Assembly: GCA_007127615.1 (NCBI GenBank)
Contig: SKZB01000048.1
Coordinates: forward strand, 1 to 9,640
From: Phycisphaerales bacterium
Lineage (GTDB): Bacteria > Planctomycetota > Phycisphaerae > Phycisphaerales > SM1A02
Length of the DNA: 9,640 bases
Direction: 5' to 3'
The first letter of the stretch is position 1. Each line of letters starts with the position of its first letter. Shown piece by piece: positions 1-8,618 of the stretch. The notes below the pieces were generated by a model. That model saw only the letters and a list, made by a program, of their open reading frames with translations, was not told where the DNA came from and did no database searches. The translations under genes and the position numbers were made by a program.

Positions 1-831
1 AGCTTTTCCATCAGCCCGCGCGATACCAAGTCGCGCGTGTACTCCCTTGAGGCCTCCGTCGCGGCCGGCGGGGCAAAGACCTACACGCTGCGCCTCAAGA
101 ACACGGCGGAGAGCGGCGTCACGCCGAAAGTGCACCTCTACCAGATCAGCACGGGCTGGGCGTACTTTGACGGTGCGGATCCGAACTACACCCTCGGCCG
201 CCCCGCCGACGCCGATACGGTCATGGCCGTCGGTGCGTGGGCGCACCGCATGGAATGGGTCAATTTCCTCGGCGATCCGTTCGACATCAACTGGCCGGTC
301 GCTTCGCCGGCCTGGTTCACCAGTCGCGGTCCGCGCGTCGACGGCGTCCTCAAGCCGGAAATCGTCGCCCCCGGCGCGATGATGATCTCGCTGCGCGACG
401 GTGAGTTCGCCAACAACGAATCGCGCGTCATCTCCAGCGACGGCAGCAAGGACGGCTCCGGGCCGGCGGAATACTACATCGCGGCGGGCACCAGCATGGC
501 TTCCCCGCTGGCGGCAGCGGCGGCGGCGCTCGTCCTGGAACGTCAACCGGATTTGACCGCCGAATTGTTGCGCAGTCGTCTCATGGAAACTGCCTCGGAA
601 GCCGCTTCACCAAACCCGCACGTCGGTCACGGCCTGATCAATGTGGTCGACGCCTCCGGTGTCACGCTCGCCGATCTCAATCAGGACGGCGTGGTCGATG
701 TCCTCGATCTGCTGATTCTGCTGGAAAACTGGGGATCGTGCGCTCCGGAGGCCACATGCCCGGGCGATGTGACCGGAACCGGCGAGGTGGAAATCTTTGA
801 CCTGCTCGAACTGCTGGAAAACTGGTCGTGA
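1..831 (+). CDS. Subtilisin-like serine protease (S8 family), C-terminal part with dockerin-like repeats; 5' end missing
   Basis: The frame is open from the first base of the window, so this is the last 276 residues of a longer gene. A GTG at 37 is internal, not a start. The S8 signature G-T-S-M-A-S-P is at residues 163-169 with catalytic Ser165. It is preceded by an F-T-S-R-G-P segment and K-P-E-I-V-A-P-G, both typical of the subtilase core. The catalytic Asp and His lie upstream, outside the window. After the protease domain come two dockerin-like calcium-loop repeats (about 225-246 and 252-276). The first has a good D-x-N-x-D-G-x-x-D loop; the second is degenerate (D-V-T-G-T-G-E). Such tails are common on exported planctomycete proteins and probably serve surface attachment or calcium-stabilised assembly; no cohesin is seen here. 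The protein is inferred to be exported, but its signal peptide is not visible. The gene converges on the next one with a 20-bp gap. Confidence 0.9.
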   Translation, partial: SFSISPRDTKSRVYSLEASVAAGGAKTYTLRLKNTAESGVTPKVHLYQISTGWAYFDGADPNYTLGRPADADTVMAVGAWAHRMEWVNFLGDPFDINWPVASPAWFTSRGPRVDGVLKPEIVAPGAMMISLRDGEFANNESRVISSDGSKDGSGPAEYYIAAGTSMASPLAAAAAALVLERQPDLTAELLRSRLMETASEAASPNPHVGHGLINVVDASGVTLADLNQDGVVDVLDLLILLENWGSCAPEATCPGDVTGTGEVEIFDLLELLENWS

Positions 832-851
832 GCGCTCGACATCGTCCCGGC

Positions 852-1163
852 TCACGCCGCGATACTGTCGGGCGTGATTTGGGCCGGCGGCATCCAGACC
901 CGACAGACCTCGATGCCATCCGCGTTGGTACGTGTTCCGTGCGAGGTCGCGTCGAGCAGCCAGATTTCCTCGTTGACGAGATACCGGAACTGATGTTCGC
1001 CCGGCCCGGGACGGAGTGACAGACGCCAGCACTCCTCGTTGACGCGTTCCATCGGAAACCGCTGCTCGTGCCACCCACTGAAGACGCCAACGACATCAAC
1101 GCGGTGCGCGCCGGGAATGCAGATGAGGAAGGTCAGGACGCCGTCATCGCCGAGTTCCAGCAT
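852..1163 (-). CDS. Stand-alone CBM48 / AMPK-type glycogen-binding domain protein
   Basis: This 103-residue protein looks like a single carbohydrate-binding module of the CBM48 / isoamylase N-terminal type. The pattern is a beta-strand (residues 9-16), V-D-V-V-G-V-F-S-G-W (22-31), M38, an aromatic W46 before a basic-hydrophobic strand, P-G-x-x-x-F-R-Y-L-V (54-63), W68 and a D71-A turn. This matches the family layout of 'V-G-x-F-N-x-W ... M ... W ... Y-x-F-x-V-D-G-x-W-x-x-D'. There is no signal peptide and no catalytic domain, so it is probably cytoplasmic and may bind glycogen or tether a partner. That role is inferred from fold resemblance only. The ATG is preceded by a weak purine stretch rather than a clear Shine-Dalgarno site. 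It is transcribed divergently from the large secreted protein gene and convergently with the protease gene, so it appears monocistronic. Confidence 0.8.
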   Translation of the reverse strand: MLELGDDGVLTFLICIPGAHRVDVVGVFSGWHEQRFPMERVNEECWRLSLRPGPGEHQFRYLVNEEIWLLDATSHGTRTNADGIEVCRVWMPPAQITPDSIAA

Positions 1164-1192
1164 GGTGGATCCACTTCAAAAAGAATGTTCAA

Positions 1193-1221
1193 TTGAGAGC
1201 AGTCACAAGAGGACTTAGGAT
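1193..1221 (+). promoter_or_regulatory. Candidate sigma70-like promoter for the 594-aa secreted protein
   Basis: TTGAGA (1193-1198) and TAGGAT (1216-1221) are separated by 17 bp. They match the TTGACA and TATAAT consensus at 5/6 and 4/6 positions. This would start transcription near 1228 and leave a leader of about 95 nt before the TTG start at 1324. It lies in the 160-bp intergenic region between two divergent genes. This is a consensus match by eye only, and promoter consensus in this phylum is uncertain. Confidence 0.3.
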
Positions 1222-1323
1222 CCAGTCGGGAAAGTCTGTCCCGGAGATAAGCCCGCCATCCTCACCATCAAGCACATTCTTCGGCTGTCCACCTCTCAGC
1301 TTTCGTATCACCGGCTCATTCAC

Positions 1324-3108
1324 TTGAGTCGCGGCGGCGGGATTCTCATGGTGCTGGTCGGCCTGTTCGGGTCGTGCCTTCTGGACCGTACGGCCCCGGC
1401 GGATGAGGCCGCGGAATCTCTCCGGCCGATGGCGCCGCGGGGCGGGGTGATGATGGTGCCGCTGCCGCCTCGTGATGGCAATGCCCCGTGGCCGGCCGAA
1501 TTGACCCTCACGTTGAACGATGACCGGCAGCTCACCGGACCGATCGGCTGGATCACGCCGCAGACCCACCCTGAACCGATCCGCTGGACCCGCGATCCGC
1601 GTCACCTGTCGATCCGCGCCATCCGCCCGGACGACCGCGCTCACCCCGGAAGGCCCGGCCAGGCGGTCCTTCTGGTGGAGCTCCCGCCGGATGGGGACGG
1701 CCCGCTCCACCTCGGGGGGCGAACGCTCAGGCCCATCTGGGTGGATTTGCCGGAACGTCCTGACGCAGACGGCGATGGCGGGCCGCCCCATCTTGAACGC
1801 CTCCGGCGCGATGACCGCCCCGATCCCGATTCACCCTTTGAGTACTGGCGGTGGGTTCTGCTGGCCGAGCGTCTCGAGCGACGGCCTCCCCCGCCGCCCG
1901 GGTCGACGGTTCGCCACGACCTCGACCGCGCCGACGGAGAGGTCGTCTCCCTCCTGGCCCGGCATTATGCGGACCTCTGGCGCGCGGGCATTCACCGTGT
2001 CGAACGACAGCGCGGGGATCTCGGCTCGCTGCTGCGTGACCGCCTGACGTGGACCGGCGATGCGAATTCGCGCCGCATCGCGCTCTGGGTTGCGGATCCG
2101 GCCGAAACCAGCCGCCTGCTCAACCTGCTCCTGCGCCGGGATCGACCGATCGAGCGCCTCATGGACGAGGTACAGGACTGGTCCGATGCGCAGGATCAGA
2201 TCATCATCCGAATCGAGTACGAAACCGCCACGGAAGTCGGCCTCGCGATTCTGAATCCGGCTTTTCGGCGCGCCGTCGCGTTCCTGCGATGGGATCGACC
2301 GAATGAGATTCCGCTCGCCGTCGAACTGCCTCCGGGCTCACTGACGCAGACCCGGATCGACCGACCGGCGGGTGAGTTGCGTCCCCCCTCGATTCCCGGC
2401 CAGCGGGTGCGCCCCGCCGCCCGTCCCGATGAGTTGATCATCTCGATCGGCGACCGGACGCATACCTCCACCATCGGTCCCCGCGCCATCGCCGTCCACC
2501 CGCCGGGATTCGTCTTCCCGACTTTGCGCGAGCCATTTTCACTCTACGCGATCCAGCGGGGGCTTCCGGCCGAGGTGCCGCCGCACCGGGATCTGCTCGC
2601 CCAGGTTCGTCGCCGTGAGGGCCGCTGGGAACTCTACGTTGAATGCCGACGACCGCTCGAAGACGCTCAACGCGATCGCGGTCCGGCGGAGCCCGATCGT
2701 GCATTCGCCTCCGACCGTCCGTCCGCCCACGCCGTCGAAGCATTGCGCGGGCAGGAGTCCTTCGTGCTCTGGATCGGCGATGCTTCCGACCTCGATCGGC
2801 CGCGGATCGTACTGACGGTCCCGGAGACCGGCGCCCACGAAATCCTCGTCGGCCGTGACGTAGAGGGCGAGCTGGAGATACATCGCCGCCGGTACGAGGA
2901 TCGCTGGATCGCGCGCGTGGTTCTGCCCGACGACTGGCTCGATCTTCTGATCGATCAGACCACTTCCCTTGCGTTGCTGCGCACCTTTGCCGGCCGCGAC
3001 GCCATCGCGACGACGCCCGGACAACGCCTGCCGTGGACCGACCCGGTCCGGCGCGTCCACACCGTCCCGCTGGACCTGACCGGCTGGTCCGATCTGCCGC
3101 TGCGGTAG
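1324..3108 (+). CDS. Secreted protein of unknown function (594 aa)
   Basis: I do not recognise this protein. Its N-terminus is a plausible Sec signal peptide: a short n-region with Arg3, a hydrophobic run at about 7-20 (I-L-M-V-L-V-G-L-F-G-S-C-L-L) and an A-P-A cleavage site after residue 26. A Cys at 18 does not fit the lipobox well because Phe is at -3. The mature chain is very rich in Arg, Pro and Asp and has no further membrane segment. Residues about 30-100 look beta-rich, about 165-290 look more helical, and about 395-560 alternate short strands with aromatics (W-E-L-Y-V-E, F-V-L-W-I-G-D, W-I-A-R-V-V-L-P-D-D-W). The last region vaguely recalls CBM9/DOMON-like beta-sandwich domains of planctomycete secreted proteins, but this is weak. 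The TTG start gives the full signal peptide. An in-frame ATG at 1348, after a GGCGGGA purine run, is the alternative but lacks a basic n-region. Steady third-position GC preference over 594 codons supports real coding. Confidence 0.75.
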   Translation: MSRGGGILMVLVGLFGSCLLDRTAPADEAAESLRPMAPRGGVMMVPLPPRDGNAPWPAELTLTLNDDRQLTGPIGWITPQTHPEPIRWTRDPRHLSIRAIRPDDRAHPGRPGQAVLLVELPPDGDGPLHLGGRTLRPIWVDLPERPDADGDGGPPHLERLRRDDRPDPDSPFEYWRWVLLAERLERRPPPPPGSTVRHDLDRADGEVVSLLARHYADLWRAGIHRVERQRGDLGSLLRDRLTWTGDANSRRIALWVADPAETSRLLNLLLRRDRPIERLMDEVQDWSDAQDQIIIRIEYETATEVGLAILNPAFRRAVAFLRWDRPNEIPLAVELPPGSLTQTRIDRPAGELRPPSIPGQRVRPAARPDELIISIGDRTHTSTIGPRAIAVHPPGFVFPTLREPFSLYAIQRGLPAEVPPHRDLLAQVRRREGRWELYVECRRPLEDAQRDRGPAEPDRAFASDRPSAHAVEALRGQESFVLWIGDASDLDRPRIVLTVPETGAHEILVGRDVEGELEIHRRRYEDRWIARVVLPDDWLDLLIDQTTSLALLRTFAGRDAIATTPGQRLPWTDPVRRVHTVPLDLTGWSDLPLR

Positions 3109-3116
3109 GCGCCCGC

Positions 3117-3872
3117 TCATGCGGCCGGGGGCTCGCTGAGCAGCGCCCGCAACGTGCCGAGGACCACCACCGCCGCCGTCTCGATCCGAAGGATCGTCGG
3201 TCCCAGCGAAACGCGTTTCGCGCCGGCGGCCTCCGCCCGCTCCACCTCGCCCGGGGTGAATCCACCTTCCGGACCGATCAGGACGTCAATCGCGCTGACA
3301 ATCACTTCCGGCCCTTCCAGTTCCTTCACGATTGAAGCCATGCCCCCGCCATTCGGGTGCGCAATCAGAACCCGCCCGCCGGGCGAATCCGCCGCCCGCC
3401 CAACCACCTCGTCGATCGTGCGCTCCGGCCCGACCCGCGGCAGGTACGCCTGCCGGCTCTGTTTGCACGATTCGACCAGCCAGCGCTGCGCCCGTTCCGC
3501 GAACGCGGTCGTCGGCTTGACGATCCGCCGTTCGGTTCGCAGCGGCGAGAACGAGTCCAGACCGAGCTGGGCGGCCATCGTGAGGAGCGTTGACTGGCGA
3601 TCGCCCTTCGGCAGCGCGCACGCCAGATGAATCGCCGGGCGCAGAGGCTTGGCTTGCGTCACCGACCGAATGCCCAGGGTCGCCCGGCGACCGGGCGTTT
3701 CGACACCCTCGACCGTGGCGAGCGCCACCCGCCCGCATCCGTCGAAAAGACGCAGCGCATCACCCTCCGCGAGACGCCGCGCCCCGAATGCGTGCCGGGC
3801 CTCCCGGCCGGAGAGGATCACGCGCGACTCCGGTTCGGGAAGATCCGGCCAGTAAAACCACGCTTCGGACAT
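3117..3872 (-). CDS. rsmE: 16S rRNA (uracil1498-N3)-methyltransferase RsmE
   Basis: RsmE methylates N3 of U1498 in the decoding region of 16S rRNA, using S-adenosylmethionine and acting on the small subunit. The 251-residue length is typical. An N-terminal PUA-like RNA-binding region (about 1-75) precedes a SPOUT methyltransferase domain. Visible family motifs are K89-G-D-R, the E-S-C-K-Q-S-R segment (134-140, equivalent to the usual E-Q-S-x-R), I-G-P-E-G-G-F-T-P-G-E (199-209) and L-G-P-T-I-L-R-I-E-T-A-A (223-234). The last two form the trefoil-knot cofactor pocket. The ATG has a GGAG upstream, slightly far at about 13 nt. It follows rsmJ by 31 bp on the same strand and is probably the last gene of that operon. 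Its 3' end lies 8 bp from the convergent secreted-protein gene. Confidence 0.95.
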   Translation of the reverse strand: MSEAWFYWPDLPEPESRVILSGREARHAFGARRLAEGDALRLFDGCGRVALATVEGVETPGRRATLGIRSVTQAKPLRPAIHLACALPKGDRQSTLLTMAAQLGLDSFSPLRTERRIVKPTTAFAERAQRWLVESCKQSRQAYLPRVGPERTIDEVVGRAADSPGGRVLIAHPNGGGMASIVKELEGPEVIVSAIDVLIGPEGGFTPGEVERAEAAGAKRVSLGPTILRIETAAVVVLGTLRALLSEPPAA

Positions 3873-3903
3873 GAAAAATCGCCCACTCCGGTCTGGAGAA
3901 CCA

Positions 3904-4665
3904 TCACACGTTCAGGTAGACATCGTACCGCACCAGCTTGCCGCGAATGTCGTGGCTCGGCTCCGGGACCAGAGGCGGCGCGTGGTCCGGCCGCTTGACC
4001 ACCACGCGCTGCCGCGCCACCTGCCGCGCCAGGGCCACCAGATCCGCCGCGTCCGGATCATCGCCCGCGAGCGCGCGGATGATCTGAATTGACTTGCGCG
4101 GCAGCGCGGAAACGCGGCGCTTCGGCGGGAACATCGGATCGACGTACACGGCGTCCGGCCGGGGATCGAGCGCGGGCAGAACTTCCCTCGCGTCCCCCCG
4201 AACAGGGGTCATCCGGCCCGGATCAAGCCGCGCCCCCAGTCGCGCCACCGCATCGTCCAGCATCGCCGCCAGAACCGGCTGCCGCTCGACCACACGAACG
4301 TCGAAACCCATGAGGGCAAGCCGCAGCGCATCCTCACCCAGTCCGCCCGTGGCGTCGATGACCGATTGCACCGAACGGCCGAGCGCACGACCGAGCAACT
4401 GTTTCTTCGATCGCTCCGGTGAGTGGGAAGCAAACCACGATTCGGGCGCGCGCAGCATGAGGCCGCGGCCGGGTCGATCCTCCGGTTCGGCCAGCTCCAG
4501 CCCTTCCGGTTGCACGCGCAACTGCAGCGCGTCCGCCGGCAGGTCCTTCTCGGGCCGGCACGGAAGACCGAGCGACGCCGCCAGCCGCTCCGCATGCTCG
4601 CGCCAGACCGGCGCGCGCAGAAACGTGGTGACCACCACCGATTTTCCCGGGACCGCTTCCGCCAT
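3904..4665 (-). CDS. rsmJ: 16S rRNA (guanine1516-N2)-methyltransferase RsmJ (UPF0341/YhiQ family)
   Basis: RsmJ makes m2G1516 in 16S rRNA in Escherichia coli. The 253 residues are close to the usual 250. The Rossmann methyltransferase signature D-A-T-G-G-L-G-E-D-A (104-113) corresponds to D-A-T-A-G-L-G-x-D-A of the family. It is followed by V-E-R-Q-P (126-130), which ends in an acidic cofactor-binding turn, then V-Y-V-D-P-M-F-P-P-K (173-182) and R-V-V-V-K-R-P-D-H-A-P-P-L (220-232). All three blocks are close to the proteobacterial protein. The N-terminal 60 residues are divergent. There is no strong Shine-Dalgarno site, and the frame stays open upstream without another good start, so the ATG at 4665 is a reasonable but not certain choice. 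It lies 85 bp after the phosphoesterase and 31 bp before rsmE. Pairing of two 16S methyltransferase genes suggests a small ribosome-maturation operon. Confidence 0.9.
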   Translation of the reverse strand: MAEAVPGKSVVVTTFLRAPVWREHAERLAASLGLPCRPEKDLPADALQLRVQPEGLELAEPEDRPGRGLMLRAPESWFASHSPERSKKQLLGRALGRSVQSVIDATGGLGEDALRLALMGFDVRVVERQPVLAAMLDDAVARLGARLDPGRMTPVRGDAREVLPALDPRPDAVYVDPMFPPKRRVSALPRKSIQIIRALAGDDPDAADLVALARQVARQRVVVKRPDHAPPLVPEPSHDIRGKLVRYDVYLNV

Positions 4666-4750
4666 CCATGCAGCGTAACCGCCGCCCGGCGCGGTGTCGC
4701 ACCCGTCTGACCGTCCGCCGTTGATTGAATCACCCCGAGCTGAACCGGAA

Positions 4751-5506
4751 TCAGCGGCCTTCGCGCAGGCGTTCGCCCAGCCAGTCGCTCAGTTCCTCGG
4801 CCGCCTTGATCTTGCCGATGACCGATTCCACGTCGTATTCCAGTCGAAAGAACTCGACCGACTCTTCGTTGAGAATCGCGTAGCTCGCGCGCGGATCGAG
4901 ATCGCGCGGCTGGCCGACCGAACCGGGATTGATGATGACCTTCTCGTCATCGCGGAACTTGTACTTGCCGTCCACATCGCCCGGCGGGTAGAAATCCGGC
5001 TCATCGGTAAAGACGCCCGGCACGTGCGTGTGGCCGACCATACACCGCGTTTCGATCCGATCGAAGATCTGCTGCATCTTCACCGGTGAGTTGATCGCAT
5101 CCTCCGGGAAGAGGTACTCGTTGATCGGCCGGCGCGGCGTGCCGTGCACGCACAGATAGCCATGATCCATCACCCGGACCTTCAGGCGGCCGAGAAACTC
5201 CCACCGCGTGGTCGCCTTGACCTTGTCCTGCTCCGCCTCGAACTGGGCGCGGGTCCAGTAGGCGGCCTGCTCCGCGGCGACGTTGAAGTTGGTCGGTTCG
5301 TAGAGGACGCCGAAGTCGTGATTGCCGAGGAGCGACCATTCGCACTTCTCCGCGACGAGATCGACGCATTCGACCGGGTTCGGCCCGTAGCCCAGCACAT
5401 CGCCGAGACAGATGATCCGATCGGCCTGCTGAGCCTCAATATGGTCAAGAACGACCTGAAGGGCCTCCAGATTGGCGTGGATGTCACTGATAATCGCGGT
5501 GCGCAC
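4751..5506 (-). CDS. Metallophosphoesterase, YfcE/MJ0936-like (calcineurin-like superfamily)
   Basis: This is a 251-residue cytoplasmic phosphoesterase with a binuclear metal site. All superfamily motifs are intact and in order: D8-x-H10 (S-D-I-H-A-N), G-D36 (L-G-D-V-L-G-Y-G-P), G-N-H63-D, V-H121-G-T and G-H159-T-H161. A later I-N-P-G-S-V-G-Q-P-R-D (191-201) is typical of the Metallophos_2 subgroup. Family members hydrolyse phosphodiesters or phosphoprotein bonds; the substrate cannot be told from sequence. The start is GTG at 5506, and the protein begins at the family's usual M-R-T-A-I-I-S-D-I-H. The C-terminal about 25 residues are charged and probably helical. It is the first gene of a likely operon with rsmJ and rsmE, with a candidate promoter about 85 bp upstream. 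A functional link to rRNA methylation is not evident. Confidence 0.9.
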   Translation of the reverse strand: MRTAIISDIHANLEALQVVLDHIEAQQADRIICLGDVLGYGPNPVECVDLVAEKCEWSLLGNHDFGVLYEPTNFNVAAEQAAYWTRAQFEAEQDKVKATTRWEFLGRLKVRVMDHGYLCVHGTPRRPINEYLFPEDAINSPVKMQQIFDRIETRCMVGHTHVPGVFTDEPDFYPPGDVDGKYKFRDDEKVIINPGSVGQPRDLDPRASYAILNEESVEFFRLEYDVESVIGKIKAAEELSDWLGERLREGR

Positions 5507-5763
5507 GGCGTTCGGTCTCGGTCGTTCGGGGGTAATGGCCGTGGATCGGGAGCGGTCAGGTCACGTCCCGGCCACGGACAAGAGCGACGATGCTACCCAA
5601 ACCGGGCGGATCGAGTCAATCGATCAGCGGGAATGAGGCTCCGAATTGCCTCGCCACCCCGGTGCCCCCGGGGGCGATTCCAGCGACGCGGGAGAGCCGG
5701 CGGACCCCCGGCCCGCGATCGCCCTGAAGACCCGGCCCGGAGGGCCCGTCGGTGAACGAACGG
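5507..5763. other. 257-bp intergenic region between cheB 3' end and the phosphoesterase gene
   Basis: I see no supported gene here. On the minus strand it holds the candidate phosphoesterase promoter (5590-5619). The part next to cheB is very GC-rich and includes a perfect 12-bp palindrome, GCCCCCGGGGGC (5664-5675), and a small GGCCC-gga-GGGCC hairpin (5734-5746). Neither is followed by a T-tract, so a classical intrinsic terminator for the chemotaxis operon is not visible. The region separates two same-strand transcription units. Confidence 0.5.
5590..5619 (-). promoter_or_regulatory. Candidate sigma70-like promoter for the phosphoesterase-rsmJ-rsmE operon
   Basis: Read on the minus strand, TTGACT (5619-5614) and TAGCAT (5595-5590) are separated by 18 bp. 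They match consensus at 5/6 and 4/6 positions. Transcription would begin near 5583, giving a leader of roughly 77 nt before the GTG at 5506. The position is right for an operon promoter, but this is an eye-level match in an uncharacterised lineage. Confidence 0.3.
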
Positions 5764-7365
<1,602 letters not shown>

Positions 7366-7369
<4 letters not shown>

Positions 7370-7749
7370 GCTTTGACTCCGAGGACTTTGTTGATGATTC
7401 GGCAGAGATCTTCGGGCTCAAACGGTTTGTGCAGGGTTTTGAGCACCCCCAATGCCTGCATCCGATCGAGCCGTTCGCGGTTGGCTTCGGTGCTGACGAC
7501 CACGACGGCCGCATCCGAAAGCGTGGGGTGCCGGCGCAGTTCCGTCACGAATTCCTCGCCGTTCATCACCGGCATGTTGAGATCGAGCAGGATGAGATCG
7601 ATCCAGTTGGCTTCAAGCATTTCGAGCGCTTCTCTGCCGTTGCCCGCCTCGAAGATGCGATCATCGTCCACCCCGGCAAGGCGGACGACCTTCTTGATCG
7701 CCATCCGAAGGATCGGTGAGTCATCCACAATGAGTACGTTGCAGTTCAT
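7366..7749 (-). CDS. cheY: Single-domain response regulator, CheY-like
   Basis: This is a 127-residue stand-alone receiver domain with no output domain. The acidic pair D9-D10, phosphoacceptor D56 (L-L-D-L-N-M-P), the switch threonine T87 (V-V-S-T-E-A) and K108-P109 are all present, so it should be phosphorylatable. Its place in the chemotaxis operon makes it a probable CheY, acting on the flagellar motor or another output, or serving as a phosphate sink. The sequence does not distinguish these. The N-terminus begins with the receiver fold itself (M-N-C-N-V-L-I-V-D-D). The start ATG overlaps the upstream HDOD gene stop as ATGA, and its own stop overlaps the cheX start in the same way. Confidence 0.92.
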
Positions 7750-8618
7750 GCGAGCTTTTCCTCATTCTGCTTACCCTGGACGAGTTCCTCGCTGGCCTTG
7801 GTCGCCGCGACGGTCTGCGCAATGAATCCTTCGACGACATCGCGCGAAAGGTTGAGTTTGAGTCGGACGTGATCCGCCAACCGGTACTGCAATCCGTCGT
7901 GGCCGAGACCGAGCCCGGCCCAGAGACAGATCATGTCGGCGGCGTGCACAATGGAAAACAGATCGTCGTCATCCGAATCGGGCGGCGGCGGCGCGTGGTG
8001 AAAGCGGATGGCGGCGACGATGCGGACCGGCAGGCCCCAGCGGACCGCCAGTTCAGCACCGAGCTCGGCGTGATCAAACCCCAGTGCGGCCCGTTCCGCT
8101 TCGATGAAGCTGGTCTGCGTATTCAGGTGCTTTGAGACCAGCGTCATGTATTCCGAGCCGTAATGCTTATCGAGCACCAGCTTGCCGACGTCGCGGAGCA
8201 GGCCGCAGACGAACGCCAGGTCGGGATCTTCGAATCCGTGGTCGCGGGCGATACATTCCGCCGCGAGTGCGCCGCCCTGCGCGCTGCGCCAGAGCGCGCC
8301 GCGGTGCATGCCGTACGCTTCACCCGCATCGAGAAAGAGATCCGCCACCTGCTGCTGAAGCACGATCTGCATGAGATGACGCCGGCCGAGACGTGCGAGA
8401 CTTTCCTGCAGGTTGAACACCCGATTTCTGGCGCCGTACTGCGCTGAATTGGCGTAGCGCATAATGGTCATGCTGAGCGCGTCGTCGGTCCGGACGATTT
8501 CGTGAATCTCGCTGACCTCCACATCCTCGCGATTGAGCATGGACGTGAGCCGGGCGACCGTGCTCGGCAGCACCGGCAGCGATTCACATTGCGAGAGAAT
8601 GTTGTTCAGAGTGGCCAT
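7746..8618 (-). CDS. HDOD domain protein with degenerate HD active site
   Basis: This 290-residue protein is an HDOD-domain signalling protein. The N-terminal part has L-P-V-L-P (14-18), the D-A-L-S-M-T-I-M-R-Y-A-N-S-A core (46-59) and R-L-G-R-R-H-L (76-82), which are family hallmarks. Where HD phosphohydrolases have L-L-H-D-I-G-K, this has L-L-R142-D143-V-G-K. The usual W-x-H-S histidine is also absent (L-W-R-S-A, 109-113). D-H183-A-E and H207-H208 remain. HDOD proteins are generally thought to be non-hydrolytic regulators, and this one fits that view. A poly-acidic stretch D-S-D-D-D-D (214-219) follows the H-H-A-P-P-P-P segment. The start overlaps the cheD 3' end by 13 bp and its end overlaps cheY by 4 bp, so it is translated as part of the chemotaxis operon. 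The partner and ligand are unknown. Confidence 0.93.
   Translation of the reverse strand: MATLNNILSQCESLPVLPSTVARLTSMLNREDVEVSEIHEIVRTDDALSMTIMRYANSAQYGARNRVFNLQESLARLGRRHLMQIVLQQQVADLFLDAGEAYGMHRGALWRSAQGGALAAECIARDHGFEDPDLAFVCGLLRDVGKLVLDKHYGSEYMTLVSKHLNTQTSFIEAERAALGFDHAELGAELAVRWGLPVRIVAAIRFHHAPPPPDSDDDDLFSIVHAADMICLWAGLGLGHDGLQYRLADHVRLKLNLSRDVVEGFIAQTVAATKASEELVQGKQNEEKLA

Noticed and set aside
1375..1380. Cys18 of the 594-aa protein as a lipoprotein attachment site
   Set aside because: The preceding residues (F-G-S) do not fit the usual L-[A/S]-[G/A]-C lipobox, and a good A-P-A signal peptidase I site follows.
2438..3265. A 275-codon open frame on the minus strand opposite the secreted protein gene
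   Set aside because: Its translation is dominated by Arg, Gly, Ser and Pro with no domain. It spans the boundary of two well-supported genes and is explained by high GC content suppressing stop codons.
4722..4732. Inverted repeat TGATT-g-AATCA between the phosphoesterase and rsmJ
   Set aside because: A one-base loop cannot form a hairpin, and the repeat is too short and AT-rich to be a terminator. It might be a small operator, but nothing supports that.
5734..5746. GGCCC-gga-GGGCC hairpin downstream of cheB as an intrinsic terminator
   Set aside because: The stem is only 5 bp, the loop is 3 nt, and no T-tract follows on the transcribed strand. Short GC palindromes are expected by chance here.
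5144..5755. A 203-codon plus-strand frame over the phosphoesterase 5' end and the intergenic region
   Set aside because: It is antisense to a gene with complete catalytic motifs, and the part beyond that gene is low-complexity Arg/Gly/Pro. I see no ribosome binding site or domain.
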